Counted from the stretch's first letter, positions 47,295 to 58,795 are shown. The stretch: DNA of 64,000 nucleotides from Rhodospirillales bacterium (GCA_903970615.1 CAJCJH010000086.1:1-64000), one strand, 5' to 3'. Numbers and translations: made by a program. Notes: generated from the sequence alone by a model not told the origin.

Positions 47295-48503
47295 TCAAGC
47301 CGACGCGCGTTCGCTGCCGCCATCGGCAGCGGTGGCGCAGAAAAACGCTTTCAGATAGCGCGTCTCCGGAATCGCCGGATGTACCGGATGATCCGGTCCC
47401 TGCCCGCCTTGTTCGAGAATCGAAAGTCGGCGCCCCGCTGCGCGCGATTCGCGCAGCAGCACGCGCTGCAGCTCCGCGGCTTCCAGATGATGCGAGCATG
47501 AGCACGACACCAGAATGCCGCCAGGTGCCAGCAAATTCAGGGCTGCGCGATTGAGCCGGCCATAAAGCCCGAGGCCTTCTTCGTGATCTTTCTTGCGCTT
47601 GATCAGCGCTGGCGGATCGACGATCACCAGCTCGAAACGTCGACCCTCGGTTGCCAGTTGCCGCAGCGCATCCTGCGCCTGCGCCTTGATGGTTTCGAGC
47701 TGGATGCCGTTGCGGGCGGCATTGCGCGCGGCAGCTTCGAGCGCTATCGCCGAGCTATCGATGCACGTGGCTTCGGCGGCACCGAAACCCATCGCGCGCA
47801 GCGCCCACGCACCGACGTAGCTGAAAACATCCAGCACGCGCGCACCTTTGGCATAGCGCGCGAGGCGATCGCGGTTGTCGCGCTGATCGAAAAACCAGCC
47901 GGTTTTCTGGCCGCCGCGCATGGCGATCTCGAACGCGATGCCGTGTTCTTCGATCACCACCACTTCCGGCACCTCGCCGATTTCTTCGACATACAGCGCC
48001 AGACCTTCCGCCTCGCGCGACGGCGAATCGTTGCGCAACACCACGCCGCGCGGCGCGAAGACCTGCGCAATTGCGTCCAGCAATGGCGCCTTCAAATTTT
48101 CCATGCCGGCGGTGCCGACCTGCACCACGAACACCTCGCCATAGCGATCGATCACCAAGCCCGGCACGCCATCGGCTTCGCCATAAACCAGTCGGTAAAA
48201 CGGCTGCGAATAAATTCGATCGCGCAGATTTGCAGCCGCGCGCAAACGCCGCACGAACCAGTCCGCATCGATCACCGCATCCGGCTGGCCGGTGAGCAAA
48301 CGCGCGCACAGCAAGGCATGCGGATTGACGTAAGCCGTACCCAGCGGCCGCCCGCGCGCATCTTCCAGCCGCACCAAAGTACCCGGCGCGATGGGCTTCA
48401 GCGGCGTCTGCGCAATATCGATTTCATTCGAGTAAACCCAGGCATGCCCCGCGCGCAAACGGCGCTCTTCCTGGGGTTTGAGACGCAAAACGGCAATCGA
48501 CAT
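47295..48503 (-). CDS. rlmI: 23S rRNA (cytosine-C5) methyltransferase RlmI-like
   Basis: SAM-dependent methyltransferase of 402 residues: an N-terminal PUA domain (LKPQEERRLRAGHAWVYSNE at residues 8-27), a central EEHGIAFEI strand domain, and a Rossmann domain with motif I VLDVFSYVGAWALRA near 210, DPPALIKRKKDHEEG near 290 and a CSCSHH motif near 325 that corresponds to the catalytic Cys region. Closest in kind to RlmI, which methylates C1962 of 23S rRNA. Exact target position is inferred from family. It stands alone, divergent from the nuo operon. Confidence 0.87.
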   Translation of the reverse strand: MSIAVLRLKPQEERRLRAGHAWVYSNEIDIAQTPLKPIAPGTLVRLEDARGRPLGTAYVNPHALLCARLLTGQPDAVIDADWFVRRLRAAANLRDRIYSQPFYRLVYGEADGVPGLVIDRYGEVFVVQVGTAGMENLKAPLLDAIAQVFAPRGVVLRNDSPSREAEGLALYVEEIGEVPEVVVIEEHGIAFEIAMRGGQKTGWFFDQRDNRDRLARYAKGARVLDVFSYVGAWALRAMGFGAAEATCIDSSAIALEAAARNAARNGIQLETIKAQAQDALRQLATEGRRFELVIVDPPALIKRKKDHEEGLGLYGRLNRAALNLLAPGGILVSCSCSHHLEAAELQRVLLRESRAAGRRLSILEQGGQGPDHPVHPAIPETRYLKAFFCATAADGGSERASA

Positions 48504-48874
48504 GGCAGGCTTTGGCGGGCGTTAATCGGCGGAATTGAAACGACACGATAGAGCAAGCTGCCAATGGCAGCGATAGCAGAGGACTCTGGCGACTGCGAGC
48601 CGGCGCCGATGTTCAGAGAACAAAAGTAGCAAACTCAAGCCGATCACCACGACGCGCTGCCGCGACCTCTTTGGGCAACATGCTATCGCTGGCTTGAGAC
48701 GGCTCGACGAAATTTTTCGAGAACAGCATTCCTCGCCGCAGTCAATGCTGCGGTTGCACAATACATGTCATATCATTCGCGCTCGGGATCTCGTCGAGCC
48801 ATTTGTCCGGTTCGGTTTGATTCGATATTTCAGCGGCAAAGTCGCCGCAAATTTGTTCAGGAGCAGCGCAGGCC
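48504..48874. other. Upstream region of the nuo operon
   Basis: About 370 bases between rlmI (leftward) and nuoA (rightward), expected to hold the nuo promoter. A perfect 6-bp hairpin with a 6-base loop lies at 48736-48753 (CCGCAG/CTGCGG). TTGTCC (48803-48808) and GATATT (48824-48829) with a 15-base spacer are a weak promoter candidate. There is no tRNA or secG here, unlike the common secG-tRNA-nuoA layout. Confidence 0.4.
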
Positions 48875-49324
48875 GTGCCATCGTTGATCGCGCAAAACTG
48901 GGCCTTCGGCATTTATGTTGCCGCGACGCTGGCGATCGTGTTCCTCATGCTGGGCCTGTCTTATGTGCTTGGCGGGCGGGCGCGCGGCCGCGCGAAAAAC
49001 GATCCGTTTGAATCCGGCGTGGTTTCGCCCGGCAGCGGGCACTTGCGCATCTCGGCGAAGTTTTATCTGGTTGCCATGTTCTTCGTGATCTTCGACCTCG
49101 AAGCGGTGTTCCTGTATGCCTGGGCGGTATCGATCCGGCAAACCGGCTGGGTTGGTTTCATGGAAGTGCTCGTGTTCGTCGCAGTGCTGCTGATCGGCCT
49201 GGTTTATATCTGGCGCTTGGGCGGGCTGGATTGGGCGCCGCTCAGCCGCACGCAACGCAGCCGCAGCCTGCCGACGCTGTACCGCGATCCCGCCTCCGCA
49301 CCGCAGCCCAAGCCTCAAGCCTAG
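48875..49324 (+). CDS. nuoA: NADH-quinone oxidoreductase subunit A
   Basis: Small membrane subunit of complex I at the junction of the peripheral and membrane arms. The 149-residue protein has three helices and the conserved loop [22 protein letters not shown] near residues 43-64, followed by [16 protein letters not shown]. The GTG start at 48875 has an AGGAG sequence about 12 bases upstream. The tail ([15 protein letters not shown]) is longer and more basic than usual. First gene of a thirteen-subunit operon. Confidence 0.95.
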   Translation: MPSLIAQNWAFGIYVAATLAIVFLMLGLSYVLGGRARGRAKNDPFESGVVSPGSGHLRISAKFYLVAMFFVIFDLEAVFLYAWAVSIRQTGWVGFMEVLVFVAVLLIGLVYIWRLGGLDWAPLSRTQRSRSLPTLYRDPASAPQPKPQA

Positions 49325-49338
49325 GACGCACGCCGCTC

Positions 49339-50016
49339 ATGGAATATTCGCTGACCCGCATCGACCGCAACTCGGTTTCCGAGAACGGCAAGACGCGCGC
49401 ACCGGCGCCGCCCGGAATCAATGCGGACAAGGGCTACATCGAAGAGTACGTTCAAAAGAATGTGCTGATGACCAAGCTCGACGACCTCGTCAACTGGGGC
49501 CGCAAGAATTCGATATGGCCGTACAACTTCGGCATTTCCTGCTGCTATGTGGAAATGGCGACGGCGCTCACCGGCGTACACGACCTTTCGCGCTTCGGCG
49601 CGGAAGTGATTCGCGCGTCGCCACGGCAGGCCGATTTGATCGTCATCGCCGGCACGCCGTTCATCAAGATGGCGCCGATCATCCAGCGTTTGTACGAGCA
49701 GATGATGGAGCCGCGCTGGGTGATTTCGATGGGTTCCTGCGCCAATTCCGGTGGCATGTACGACATTTATTCGGTGGTGCAGGGCGTCGATAAATTCCTG
49801 CCGGTGGATGTTTATGTGCCCGGCTGTCCGCCACGTCCGGAAGCGTTCATGCAGGGCTTGATCCTGCTGCAGCAGGCAATTGCGAAAGAGCAGCGGCCGC
49901 TCAGCTGGGTGGTCGGCGATCAAGGCGTGTACCGCGCACCGATGCCGATCGAACGCGATCGCAAACTGGCCGAACGCCGCGCGCAGACGACACTGCGCAC
50001 GCCGGATCAGGTCTAA
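49339..50016 (+). CDS. nuoB: NADH-quinone oxidoreductase subunit B
   Basis: Peripheral-arm subunit carrying cluster N2, the last Fe-S centre before quinone. The 225-residue protein has the ligands in ISCCYVEM near residue 66, [10 protein letters not shown] near 131 and PGCPPRPEA near 161. ATG 49339 ([10 protein letters not shown]) is used, and the frame is open upstream only within nuoA. It begins 14 bp after nuoA and ends 11 bp before nuoCD. Confidence 0.96.
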   Translation: MEYSLTRIDRNSVSENGKTRAPAPPGINADKGYIEEYVQKNVLMTKLDDLVNWGRKNSIWPYNFGISCCYVEMATALTGVHDLSRFGAEVIRASPRQADLIVIAGTPFIKMAPIIQRLYEQMMEPRWVISMGSCANSGGMYDIYSVVQGVDKFLPVDVYVPGCPPRPEAFMQGLILLQQAIAKEQRPLSWVVGDQGVYRAPMPIERDRKLAERRAQTTLRTPDQV

Positions 50017-50027
50017 GCGCAACGACG

Positions 50028-51839
50028 ATGCCTGACGACTCACCCAACCCGGCCGCGTTGCCCGAAGTTCCGGCGATCGCATTGCCGGAAGTGGTGCGCG
50101 AGTTGTACGCGCGCTTCGGCGAGAACACGTTCATTCGCCAGGCGACGAAGGACGACGTACCGACGTTGTGGCTGCCGGTTGCGCAGTTGCATGAAGTGCT
50201 GCGCTTCCTCAAATTCGATGTGCCTTCGCCGTACAAATTGCTGCTGGATTTAGCTGCGATCGACGAGCGTCAGCGCAAACACCGCGAAGGCCAGCCGCCG
50301 AGCGATTTCACGGTGTTTTATCACCTGATGTCGATCGAGCGCGACCAGCGCACGAAAGGCTTTGGCGACGTGCGGCTGAAAGTGGCGCTGCTCGGCGAAT
50401 CGCCGTCGATGCCAACAATTACGAATGTCTGGGCGAACGCCAACTGGTACGAGCGTGAAACCTGGGATCTGTTCGGCATCACCTTTGAAGGCCATCCGAA
50501 CCTGCGGCGCATCCTGCTGCCGCCGACCTGGACCGGCCATCCCGGCCGCAAGGATTATCCGGCGCGCGCCACCGAGTTCGATCCTTTCAGTCTCGATGCC
50601 GCCAAGCAGGACGAAGAGCAGGACGCGCTGCTGTTCCAGCCTGAACAATGGGGCATGAAGCGCAGCGTGCCGGATCACGATTTCATGTTCCTGAATCTCG
50701 GCCCGAATCATCCGAGTGCGCACGGCGCGTTTCGCATCGTGCTGCAACTCGATGGCGAGGAAATCGTCGATTGCGTGCCCGATATCGGCTACCACCATCG
50801 CGGCGCCGAGAAAATGGGCGAGCGCCAGAGCTGGCACAGCTACATTCCGTACACCGACCGCATCGATTATCTCGGCGGCGTGATGAACAATCTGCCGTAC
50901 GTACTCTCGGTCGAAAAACTCGCGGGCATCAAGGTGCCGCCGCGCGTCGAAACGATCCGCATCATGATGACGGAGTTCTTCCGCATCACCTCGCACTTGC
51001 TATTTTTCGGCACCTACATTCAGGACGTCGGCGCGATGACGCCGATTTTCTTCATGTTCGCCGATCGCCAGAAAGCTTACGACGTGATCGAAGCCGTCAC
51101 CGGTTTCCGCATGCATCCGGCCTGGTTCCGCATCGGCGGCGTGGCGCACGATCTGCCGGCCGGCTGGGATCGCAAGGTCAAGGAATTTCTCGACTGGTTT
51201 CCGAAGCGGCTGGATGAATACATCAAGGCCGCCGTCGAGAACGGCATCCTGCGCGGGCGCACGATCGGTATCGCGCAATACAACACCGAAGAAGCGGTGG
51301 AATGGGGCATCACCGGCGGCGGCCTGCGCGCTACCGGCTGCGATTACGACTTGCGCAAGGCGCGTCCCTATTCCGGTTACGAGAACTTTGAATTCGAGGT
51401 GCCGACCGGCAAGAACGGCGACGCCTACGATCGCTTGTGGATCCGCATCGAAGAACTGCGACAGAGTTGTCGCATCATCAAACAATGCCTGGAAAACATG
51501 CCTTCCGGCCCGTACAAGGCGGATCATCCGCTGACCACGCCGCCGCCGAAAGAGCGCACGCTGAAGGATATCGAAACCCTGATTACGCACTTCCTTGGCG
51601 TCAGCTGGGGACCGGTGATGCCGCCGGGCGAAACCTCGCAACTGATCGAGGCGACAAAAGGTATCAACAGTTATTATCTCACCAGTGACGGTAGTACAAT
51701 GAGCTACCGCACCCGCATCCGCACGCCGAGCTTCCCGCATTTGCAGGCGATTCCGTATGTGATTCGCGGCGCGATGATTCCGGATTTGATCGTGCTGCTG
51801 GCTTCCATAGATTTCGTGATGGCCGATGTCGACCGCTAA
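50028..51839 (+). CDS. nuoCD: Fused NADH-quinone oxidoreductase subunits C and D
   Basis: A single 603-residue protein joins the 30-kDa (NuoC, about residues 1-195, with [20 protein letters not shown] near 143) and 49-kDa subunits (NuoD, about 215-603, with [13 protein letters not shown] near 254). The quinone-site region [13 protein letters not shown] and the C-terminal [14 protein letters not shown] are intact. The fusion matches the length of E. coli NuoCD (about 600) and argues for a gammaproteobacterium, since many other proteobacteria have separate genes. It overlaps nuoE by 14 bases. Confidence 0.96.
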   Translation: MPDDSPNPAALPEVPAIALPEVVRELYARFGENTFIRQATKDDVPTLWLPVAQLHEVLRFLKFDVPSPYKLLLDLAAIDERQRKHREGQPPSDFTVFYHLMSIERDQRTKGFGDVRLKVALLGESPSMPTITNVWANANWYERETWDLFGITFEGHPNLRRILLPPTWTGHPGRKDYPARATEFDPFSLDAAKQDEEQDALLFQPEQWGMKRSVPDHDFMFLNLGPNHPSAHGAFRIVLQLDGEEIVDCVPDIGYHHRGAEKMGERQSWHSYIPYTDRIDYLGGVMNNLPYVLSVEKLAGIKVPPRVETIRIMMTEFFRITSHLLFFGTYIQDVGAMTPIFFMFADRQKAYDVIEAVTGFRMHPAWFRIGGVAHDLPAGWDRKVKEFLDWFPKRLDEYIKAAVENGILRGRTIGIAQYNTEEAVEWGITGGGLRATGCDYDLRKARPYSGYENFEFEVPTGKNGDAYDRLWIRIEELRQSCRIIKQCLENMPSGPYKADHPLTTPPPKERTLKDIETLITHFLGVSWGPVMPPGETSQLIEATKGINSYYLTSDGSTMSYRTRIRTPSFPHLQAIPYVIRGAMIPDLIVLLASIDFVMADVDR

Positions 51840-52389
51840 CCTCTCAAGCACCGCCGGCAGCGGCGTGATCAAGCTGGCCGACCTCAATGCGCAAGGTCTG
51901 GCAGCGGTCGCTGCGGCGCCGTTCGTGATGCACGCCGACGACGCCGCCGCGATCGAGCACGAAACGCATCATTACGAAGACCCGCGCGCGGCCAGCATCG
52001 AAGCCCTGAAAATCGTGCAGAAACGCCACGGCTGGGTGCCGGACGGCGCCATCGCGCAGATCGGCGCGCTGCTGAGCATTCCGGCTTCGGATGTCGAAGG
52101 CGTTGCGACGTTCTACAACCTGATTTTCCGCAAACCGGTCGGCCGTCACGTCATCAAAATTTGCGACAGCATTTCCTGTTACCTCACCGGATTCGACGAC
52201 GTGCATCGCGCCTTCAGCGAAAAACTCGGCATCAAACTCGGCCAGACTACCGCCGACGGCCGCTTCACGCTGCTGCCGATCTGCTGCCTCGGCGCCTGCG
52301 ACAAAGGCCCGGTGTTGATGATCGACGACGACACCCACGGCAACATCGCGCCGGGCAACATCGACTCATTGCTGGAGCGCTACGTATGA
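51826..52389 (+). CDS. nuoE: NADH-quinone oxidoreductase subunit E
   Basis: 24-kDa subunit carrying the 2Fe-2S cluster N1a of the NADH dehydrogenase module. The 187-residue protein has the thioredoxin-like ligands CDSISC near residue 113 and [10 protein letters not shown] near 150. A thirty-residue N-terminal leader precedes the conserved [19 protein letters not shown]. It overlaps nuoCD (14 bases) and nuoF (ATGA), so translation is coupled on both sides. Confidence 0.96.
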   Translation: MSTANLSSTAGSGVIKLADLNAQGLAAVAAAPFVMHADDAAAIEHETHHYEDPRAASIEALKIVQKRHGWVPDGAIAQIGALLSIPASDVEGVATFYNLIFRKPVGRHVIKICDSISCYLTGFDDVHRAFSEKLGIKLGQTTADGRFTLLPICCLGACDKGPVLMIDDDTHGNIAPGNIDSLLERYV

Positions 52390-53705
52390 GCGCCGCGCCA
52401 AGCCGGGCCAGACTCAGCGGCGATACGCATCCGCTGACCTATCGCATCCAGCCGGATTTGCAGCCGCTCGACATCAAAGCCTACGAGGCGCAGGACGGCT
52501 ACGCCGCGCTGAAAAAAGCGATCAAGCAATTGCAGCCGGGCGATGTCACCAAGCTGGTGAAGGACGCGAATCTGCGCGGCCGCGGCGGCGCCGGTTTTCC
52601 GGCCGGCGTGAAGTGGAGCCTGGTTCCGATGGGCGCGGATGCGCCGAAGAACAAGTATCTGGTCTGCAACGCGGACGAGATGGAGCCGGGCACGTTCAAG
52701 GACCGGCTGCTGATGGAATCGGTGCCGCATCAGCTGATCGAGGCGATGATCGTGGCGGCGTACGCGATCCAGGCGCGGCGCGGCTACATTTTCCTGCGCG
52801 GTGAATACATCGTCGCCGCAAAAAATCTGAATCGCGCGATCGACCAAGCCAAGGCTGCCGGTTATCTCGGCGAAAAGGTTTGTGGTGGCGATTGGGGCTT
52901 CGAGTTGTTCGTCCACACCGGTGCCGGACGCTATATCTGCGGCGAAGAAACCGCCCTCATCACCTCGCTCGAAGGCAAACGCGCGAATCCGCGCGCGAAG
53001 CCGCCGTTCCCGCAAATTGCGGGGCTCTGGGGCAAACCGACGGTGGTCAACAACGTCGAAACCCTGAGCAATGTGCCGCATATCGTGCTGCGCGGCGCGG
53101 CCTGGTTCCAGGGCTTGAGTCAAGGCAAGAGCAAGGACGCCGGCACCAAGATTTACGGCGTTTCCGGCCGCGTGAAAACACCCGGCTGCTGGGAACTGCC
53201 GATGGGTACGAGCGCGCGCGAAATTCTCGAAGTTCACGGCGGCGGCATGCAGGATGGACTCCAGCTGAAATGCTGGCTGCCCGGCGGCGCCTCCACCGAT
53301 TTCCTGATGCCCGAACATCTCGATCTGGCGATGGATTTCGATACCATCGCCAAAGCCCGCAGCCGCATGGGTACCGGTTTGCTGACGGTGGTGGATCACA
53401 AGCAGAACATCGTCAGCGTCGTGCGCAATCTGGAAGATTTCTTCGCGCGCGAATCCTGTGGCTGGTGTACGCCCTGCCGCGACGGCCTGCCGTGGACGCA
53501 CAAACTGCTGCAGGCGCTGGAACGCGGCCAAGGCCAGAACGGCGACCTCGAAGCGCTCGAACAGATGACGCGCTTCCTCGGCCCCGGCAAAACCTTCTGC
53601 GCGCATGCGCCCGGCGCGATGGAGCCTTTGCAGTCCGCGCTGAAATTTTTCCGTGGCGAGTTTGAGGCGGGAATCGTCAAGCCGGCGACGCAGGTGGCAG
53701 CATGA
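52386..53705 (+). CDS. nuoF: NADH-quinone oxidoreductase subunit F
   Basis: 51-kDa subunit that binds NADH and FMN and holds cluster N3. From ATG 52386 it has 439 residues. FMN/NADH loops are [10 protein letters not shown] near residue 65 and [13 protein letters not shown] near 180. The 4Fe-4S ligands are [12 protein letters not shown] near 356 and KTFCAHAPG near 402. Open frame upstream is nuoE shadow. The stop overlaps the start of an unrelated 76-codon gene instead of nuoG. Confidence 0.97.
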   Translation: MSAAPSRARLSGDTHPLTYRIQPDLQPLDIKAYEAQDGYAALKKAIKQLQPGDVTKLVKDANLRGRGGAGFPAGVKWSLVPMGADAPKNKYLVCNADEMEPGTFKDRLLMESVPHQLIEAMIVAAYAIQARRGYIFLRGEYIVAAKNLNRAIDQAKAAGYLGEKVCGGDWGFELFVHTGAGRYICGEETALITSLEGKRANPRAKPPFPQIAGLWGKPTVVNNVETLSNVPHIVLRGAAWFQGLSQGKSKDAGTKIYGVSGRVKTPGCWELPMGTSAREILEVHGGGMQDGLQLKCWLPGGASTDFLMPEHLDLAMDFDTIAKARSRMGTGLLTVVDHKQNIVSVVRNLEDFFARESCGWCTPCRDGLPWTHKLLQALERGQGQNGDLEALEQMTRFLGPGKTFCAHAPGAMEPLQSALKFFRGEFEAGIVKPATQVAA

Positions 53706-53932
53706 CTGCCGGCTTGGGCGCGGTCTTGGTGGGCATATTCTCGATTGCAGGTTTTGCGATCGGTGCAGCCGAAATTGCCGACCGCAAAAAGCGTCTCTAT
53801 CAAGGCAAGCCAGCGAAAGAATGTCTTTACACAAAATATGATGTGCTCGCGGATGAGATGAATCTCAATCACGCCGAGGTCAGTTTAGATCGAGCTGATT
53901 CCATCGGGTCAGATCAGAGCGGAACCCACTAA
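53702..53932 (+). CDS. Small membrane protein inserted between nuoF and nuoG
   Basis: Unrecognised protein of 76 residues. It has one N-terminal hydrophobic helix ([20 protein letters not shown], residues 5-24), then a basic stretch [14 protein letters not shown] and a polar tail ending in Ser/Asp-rich residues. Its ATG overlaps the nuoF stop (ATGA) and its stop lies four bases before nuoG, so it is translated within the complex I operon. The standard nuo order has no gene here. It may be a supernumerary subunit, assembly factor or regulator of the NADH module, or a neutral insertion. Base usage is slightly more AT-rich than the nuo genes around it. Confidence 0.65.
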   Translation: MTAGLGAVLVGIFSIAGFAIGAAEIADRKKRLYQGKPAKECLYTKYDVLADEMNLNHAEVSLDRADSIGSDQSGTH

Positions 53933-53936
53933 GCAC

Positions 53937-56687
53937 ATGGCCACCATTCACGTAGACGGCAAGCAGTACGAAGTCGACGGCGGCGACAATCTGCTGCACG
54001 CCTGCCTGTCGCTCGGGCTGGATGTGCCGTATTTCTGCTGGCATCCGGAGCTGGGTTCGGTCGGCGCCTGCCGTCAATGCGCGGTGAAGCAATACAAGGA
54101 TGCGAACGACACGCAGGGCCGCCTGGTAATGTCGTGCATGACGCCTTCGGCCGATGGCACTTTCATCTCTATCGCCGACGCCGAGGCCAAGGAATTCCGC
54201 GCCAGCGTAGTCGAATGGCTGATGGTGAATCATCCGCACGATTGCCCGGTCTGCGAAGAAGGCGGCCACTGCCATTTGCAGGACATGACGGTGATGACCG
54301 GCCATGCCTCGCGCCGCTACCGCTTCACCAAACGCACGCACAAGAATCAGGAACTCGGGCCGTTCATCGCGCACGAAATGAACCGCTGTATTTCCTGCTA
54401 TCGCTGCGTGCGCTATTACAAGGACTACGCCGGCGGGCCTGATCTCGGCGTGTTCGGCGCGCACGACAACGTCTATTTCGGCCGCGCCGAAGATGGCGTG
54501 CTGGAAAGCGAATTCTCCGGCAATCTGGTCGAGGTCTGCCCCACCGGCGTGTTCACCGACAAGACGCACGGCGAGCGCTACAACCGCAAGTGGGATATGC
54601 AATTCGCGCCGAGCATCTGCCAGAACTGCGCGGTCGGCTGCAACACGTCGCCGGGCGAACGCTACGGCGAACTGCGCCGCATCGAGAACCGCTATAACGG
54701 ATCGGTGAACCATTATTTCCTGTGCGATCGCGGCCGCTTCGGTTATGGCTTCGTCAACGCCAAGGATCGCCCACGCCGGCCTTGGGCCTTGCGCGATGGC
54801 AAGGCGATTACGGTCGAGATCGGCGAAGCACTGGCGCAGGCCGCGAACCTGATCAAAGCGGCCGAGCGCAACGGTAAAAAAGTGGTCGGCATCGGCTCGC
54901 CGCGCGCGAGTCTGGAAGCCAATTTCGCATTACGCGCGCTGGTCGGCGCAGAGAATTTTTACGACGGCCATTCATCCGCAGAACGTGCGCTGGTCGCACG
55001 CAGCCTGCAAATCCTGCGCGACGGCCCGGTGTCAAGCGCAACGCTGCGCGGCATCGAATCGGCCGACGCTGCCTTCGTGCTCGGCGAAGACGTCACCAAC
55101 ACCGCGCCGCGCGTGGCACTGGCGCTGCGTCAGGTCGCGCGCGGCAAAGCCGTTGCGCTGGCCGCGCAAAAACATATCGCTGAATGGCAGGCGGCAGCGG
55201 TTGCGGACATCGGTCAGCACGACAAGCACCCGGTATTCATTGCCGCGGTAGATGTCACTCGCATCGACGATATCGCCGCCGCGACCTATCGCAACGCGCC
55301 GGAAAATCTGGCTCGGCTCGGCTTCGCGGTCGCGCACGAAATCGATGCGAACTCGGCGACAGTGGATGGTCTCGATAAAGCCACCACGGCGCTCGCCAAA
55401 ACCATTGCCGCCGCTCTGCTCGCCGCCGACAAGCCGCTGATCGTTTCCGGCACCGGCGCCGGCCTGGAATCGATCCTCAGCGCGGCCGCCAATATCGCCT
55501 GGGCTTTGCACGCGAAAGGCAAGAAAGTCGAAATCGTGCTCGCGGTGCCGGAGGCCAACAGCCTCGGCATGGCGATGCTGCAAGGCGGCGACATCGGCCG
55601 CGCGCTGGACCAGCTTGCGCAAGGCAGCGCCGAAATCGCCATCGTGCTGGAAAATGATTTGTATCGCCGCGCCGATGCAACCAGCGTCGATGCGGCATTG
55701 AAGACAGCGAAGCTGGTCGTCATCGATCATCAGGATCAGCCGACCGCCGCCAAAGCCGCGGTCGGATTTTCCGCTGCCACGTTCGCCGAAGGCGATGGCA
55801 CGATGGTCAATTTTGAAGGCCGCGCGCAGCGTTATTTCCAGGTTTACGATCCGGCTTACTACGACGCCGGCAGCGGCGTGCGCGAAGCCTGGTTGTGGTT
55901 GAGCGATCTGCGCGCGCAGGCACGCAGCAGCGAAATCGACTGGCACCATTTCGATGACGTCACCGCCGCGATCGAACAGGCGTTCCCGGCATTGACTGGC
56001 GTGGTCGCGGCCGCACCGGGCGCGAAATTCCGCATGAAAGGCTTGAAGGTCGCGCGCGAACCGCATCGTTATAGCGGCCGCACGGCGATGCGCGCGAATA
56101 TCTCGGTGCATGAACCGCGCGCCTCGCAGGATGCGGATACCGCGCTGTCGTTTTCGATGGAAGGTCACAACGGCATTCAGGCCGGCGAACGTCCCGCATC
56201 TCTCGTTCCGTTTGCGTGGGCGCCGGGCTGGAATTCGCCGCAGTCGTGGAACAAGTTTCAGGATGAAGTCGGCGGTCATAACAGCGGCGGCGACGCCGGT
56301 GTGCGCCTGCTCGATCCGGCTGCGAACACAGCGCCCGCAACTTACTTCAGCCCGGCGCCGAAAGCCTTCGCTGCACAAAGTGGCCTCTGGCGCGTGGTGG
56401 CGATGAATCACATTTTCGGCAGCGAAGAACTCTCCGCGCGCGCCAAACCGATCATCGAGCGCGCGCCGATCGCTTACGCCGCGCTCAATCCGGCGGACGC
56501 TGCCGCACTCGGCATTCACGAAGGCGGCCACATCGAAGTCACGCTCGGTGGCGTGAAAGCGCGCCTGCCGTTGCAATACCGCGCCGAACTCGCCGCCGGC
56601 ACGGTGGGCTTGCCAATCGGTCTTGCTGGCCTGCCTTTCGCTGTCGCGGGCGCATCGATTGCATTGGCGAAGGCGCCAACCGCATGA
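53937..56687 (+). CDS. nuoG: NADH-quinone oxidoreductase subunit G
   Basis: Largest peripheral subunit, 916 residues, about the length of E. coli NuoG. N-terminal ferredoxin part: 2Fe-2S ligands in [17 protein letters not shown] near residue 34 and His/Cys ligands in [14 protein letters not shown] near 103. Then [13 protein letters not shown] near 152 and CPTGVF near 200 bind 4Fe-4S clusters, and [15 protein letters not shown] near 228 probably binds the extra N7-type cluster. The rest is a molybdopterin-oxidoreductase-like domain without cofactor. Starts at 53937, four bases after the small ORF. Overlaps nuoH (ATGA). Confidence 0.96.
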   Translation: MATIHVDGKQYEVDGGDNLLHACLSLGLDVPYFCWHPELGSVGACRQCAVKQYKDANDTQGRLVMSCMTPSADGTFISIADAEAKEFRASVVEWLMVNHPHDCPVCEEGGHCHLQDMTVMTGHASRRYRFTKRTHKNQELGPFIAHEMNRCISCYRCVRYYKDYAGGPDLGVFGAHDNVYFGRAEDGVLESEFSGNLVEVCPTGVFTDKTHGERYNRKWDMQFAPSICQNCAVGCNTSPGERYGELRRIENRYNGSVNHYFLCDRGRFGYGFVNAKDRPRRPWALRDGKAITVEIGEALAQAANLIKAAERNGKKVVGIGSPRASLEANFALRALVGAENFYDGHSSAERALVARSLQILRDGPVSSATLRGIESADAAFVLGEDVTNTAPRVALALRQVARGKAVALAAQKHIAEWQAAAVADIGQHDKHPVFIAAVDVTRIDDIAAATYRNAPENLARLGFAVAHEIDANSATVDGLDKATTALAKTIAAALLAADKPLIVSGTGAGLESILSAAANIAWALHAKGKKVEIVLAVPEANSLGMAMLQGGDIGRALDQLAQGSAEIAIVLENDLYRRADATSVDAALKTAKLVVIDHQDQPTAAKAAVGFSAATFAEGDGTMVNFEGRAQRYFQVYDPAYYDAGSGVREAWLWLSDLRAQARSSEIDWHHFDDVTAAIEQAFPALTGVVAAAPGAKFRMKGLKVAREPHRYSGRTAMRANISVHEPRASQDADTALSFSMEGHNGIQAGERPASLVPFAWAPGWNSPQSWNKFQDEVGGHNSGGDAGVRLLDPAANTAPATYFSPAPKAFAAQSGLWRVVAMNHIFGSEELSARAKPIIERAPIAYAALNPADAAALGIHEGGHIEVTLGGVKARLPLQYRAELAAGTVGLPIGLAGLPFAVAGASIALAKAPTA

Positions 56688-57700
56688 ACTGGAATTGGCT
56701 GACTCCACAAGTCATCGCCGTCCTCATCGCCTGCGTCGAGGCGCTGGTGATCCTGATTGCGACGGTGCTGGTCGCCGCGATGATGATCTGGGCAGAGCGT
56801 CGTCTGCTTGGTCTCTGGCAGGATCGTTACGGCCCGAACCGCGTCGGCATTTTCGGCCTGATGCAAACGCCGGCGGACATGATCAAGATTTTCTTCAAGG
56901 AAGACTGGATTCCGCCATTCGTCGACAAGCCGGCGTTTCTGATCGCGCCCTTGGTGGCGATGACGATGATGATGCTCGGCTTTGCCATCATCCCGATCAC
57001 GCCGAGTTGGGGCGTGGCCGATCTGAACATCGGCGTGCTGTTTTTCTTCGCGCTCGCCGGGCTTGCGGTGTACGCGGTGATGCTTGGTGGCTGGTCGTCC
57101 AACAGCAAATATGCGCTGCTCGGCGGCTTGCGTTCGGCTGCGCAGATGCTCAGCTATGAAGTGTTCATGGGCGTTGCGCTGATGGGCGTGGTGATCCAGA
57201 CCGGCTCGTTCCAGTTGCGCGATATCGTCGAATATCAGCAGCAGCATTTGTGGTTCATCGTTCCGCAATTTTTTGGCTTCTGCATGTTTTCGCTGGCGGC
57301 GATTGCGACCACGCATCGTCATCCCTTCGATCTGCCGGAAGCCGAGCAGGAACTCGCCGCCGGTTATCACACCGAATATTCGGGCATGAAGTTCGGCATG
57401 TTTTTCGTCGCCGAGTACGTTGGCATCGTGCTGGTTTCCGCGCTGCTGGTAACGCTGTTTTTCGGCGGCTGGGATGGGCCATTGATGGATCGCGTGCCGG
57501 CGCTGTCGTTCCTGTGGTTTGCGATCAAGACCATGTTCTTCATGATGCTGTTCATTCTGCTGCGCGCCGCCTTGCCGCGGCCGCGCTACGACCAGGTGAT
57601 GGCGGCCGGCTGGAAATTCTGCCTGCCGCTGAGCCTGGTCAACATGCTGGTGACTGGCGCGATCGTGCTGGCTCATCAGAGCCTGAGCGCCGGAGGCTGA
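56684..57700 (+). CDS. nuoH: NADH-quinone oxidoreductase subunit H
   Basis: Membrane subunit that forms part of the quinone channel and links the arms. It has 338 residues and eight or so helices. The conserved [19 protein letters not shown] near residue 38, [15 protein letters not shown] near 64 and [20 protein letters not shown] near 213 are all present, including the Glu/Asp residues of the E-channel. The four-base overlap with nuoG couples synthesis. Confidence 0.97.
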   Translation: MNWNWLTPQVIAVLIACVEALVILIATVLVAAMMIWAERRLLGLWQDRYGPNRVGIFGLMQTPADMIKIFFKEDWIPPFVDKPAFLIAPLVAMTMMMLGFAIIPITPSWGVADLNIGVLFFFALAGLAVYAVMLGGWSSNSKYALLGGLRSAAQMLSYEVFMGVALMGVVIQTGSFQLRDIVEYQQQHLWFIVPQFFGFCMFSLAAIATTHRHPFDLPEAEQELAAGYHTEYSGMKFGMFFVAEYVGIVLVSALLVTLFFGGWDGPLMDRVPALSFLWFAIKTMFFMMLFILLRAALPRPRYDQVMAAGWKFCLPLSLVNMLVTGAIVLAHQSLSAGG

Positions 57701-57704
57701 AGTC

Positions 57705-58241
57705 GTGCTCGCAATCCTGAAAGGCATCTACACCAATCTGCGCAGCATGCTGATGGTGTTCAGCCACGCCACGCGCAAGCGCGACACGATTCTGTATCCG
57801 GAAGTGATGCCGTACATGGCGCCGCGTTATCGCGGCCGCATCGTGCTGACGCGCGATCCGGATGGCGAAGAGCGTTGTGTCGCCTGCAACCTCTGCGCGG
57901 TCGCCTGCCCGGTCGCCTGCATCAGTTTGCAAAAGGCGGAAACCAGCGATGGCCGCTGGTATCCGGAATTTTTTCGGATCAATTTCTCCCGCTGCATTTT
58001 CTGCGGACTCTGCGAGGAAGCCTGCCCGACCAACGCGATTCAGCTGACGCCGGATTTCGAACTCGGCGAATACAATCGCCAGAATCTGGTGTACGAAAAA
58101 GAACATCTGCTGATCAGCGGCACCGGCAAATATCACGACTATAATTTTTATCGTCATGCCGGCATGAGCATCGCCGGCAAGCCGAAAGGCGCAGCGGAAA
58201 ACGAGGCCGAGCCGATCGATGTGAAAGGCTTGCTGCCATGA
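57705..58241 (+). CDS. nuoI: NADH-quinone oxidoreductase subunit I
   Basis: Ferredoxin-like subunit with two 4Fe-4S clusters (N6a and N6b). The 178-residue protein has the ligands [15 protein letters not shown] near residue 63 and [15 protein letters not shown] near 99, each C-x2-C-x2-C-x3-C. The GTG start at 57705 is preceded by GGAGG eight bases upstream. The C-terminal tail after residue 150 is acidic and not conserved. Confidence 0.97.
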   Translation: MLAILKGIYTNLRSMLMVFSHATRKRDTILYPEVMPYMAPRYRGRIVLTRDPDGEERCVACNLCAVACPVACISLQKAETSDGRWYPEFFRINFSRCIFCGLCEEACPTNAIQLTPDFELGEYNRQNLVYEKEHLLISGTGKYHDYNFYRHAGMSIAGKPKGAAENEAEPIDVKGLLP

Positions 58242-58275
58242 CCGCGCAAGCGCGAAATCGATAAGGGGCGCTGAC

Positions 58276-58767
58276 GTGGAGTTCGCTTTTTATATCGCAG
58301 CACTGATCGCCGTGGCCGCAACCATCGGCGCGGTCAGCAGCTTCAATCCGGTGCATGCGCTGCTGTACCTGATCGTCTCGCTGCTATCGGTGGCGATGGT
58401 GTTTTTCACGATCGGCGCACCGTTCGCCGGTGCGCTGGAGATCATCGTTTACGCCGGCGCGATCATGGTGCTGTTCGTGTTCGTGGTGATGATGCTGAAC
58501 CTGGGGCCTGCGACCACCGAACAGGAACGCCGCTGGCTGACGCCGCGTGTCTGGTTCGGCCCATTTGTGCTGTCGGCGATCTTGCTGATCGAACTGGTGC
58601 GCATCCTCGTGCTGCAAAGCGATATGCACCCGATCGGCCTCGCCACGATCGACGCACGGCAGGTCGGCATCGCCCTGTTCGGGCCTTATCTGCTGGCGGT
58701 GGAACTCGCATCGATGCTGTTGCTCGCGGCACTCGTCGCCGCTTTTCATCTCGGGAGGCCCGACTGA
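58276..58767 (+). CDS. nuoJ: NADH-quinone oxidoreductase subunit J
   Basis: Membrane subunit with five helices, 163 residues. IVYAGAIMVLFVFVVMMLNL near residue 56 is the conserved helix 3 with the pi-bulge region that moves during coupling. FYIAALIAVAATIGAVSSF opens the protein. GTG 58276 follows an AAGGGG ribosome site at a suitable distance. Thirty-four bases separate it from nuoI, and 72 bases with a hairpin separate it from nuoK. Confidence 0.96.
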   Translation: MEFAFYIAALIAVAATIGAVSSFNPVHALLYLIVSLLSVAMVFFTIGAPFAGALEIIVYAGAIMVLFVFVVMMLNLGPATTEQERRWLTPRVWFGPFVLSAILLIELVRILVLQSDMHPIGLATIDARQVGIALFGPYLLAVELASMLLLAALVAAFHLGRPD

Positions 58768-58773
58768 TCCACG

Positions 58774-58795
58774 GGCGCGCATCTTTGTGCGCGCC
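58774..58795 (+). repeat. Perfect GC-rich hairpin between nuoJ and nuoK
   Basis: GGCGCGCA (58774-58781) and TGCGCGCC (58788-58795) pair perfectly over 8 bp around a TCTTTG loop. No T-run follows, so it is not a standard terminator. It is placed in the longest spacer of the operon and could act as an mRNA processing or stability element that adjusts the dose of the distal membrane subunits. Confidence 0.6.

Noticed and set aside
48504-48874. tRNA or secG upstream of nuoA, as in many proteobacteria
   Set aside because: No cloverleaf, T-loop or SecG-like frame can be found in this spacer.
52380-53834. 484-codon leftward frame antisense to nuoF
   Set aside because: nuoF motifs are complete on the other strand. 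The composition is that of a shadow frame.
55032-56708. 558-codon leftward frame antisense to nuoG
   Set aside because: Same reason: NuoG is intact and the frame has no domain.
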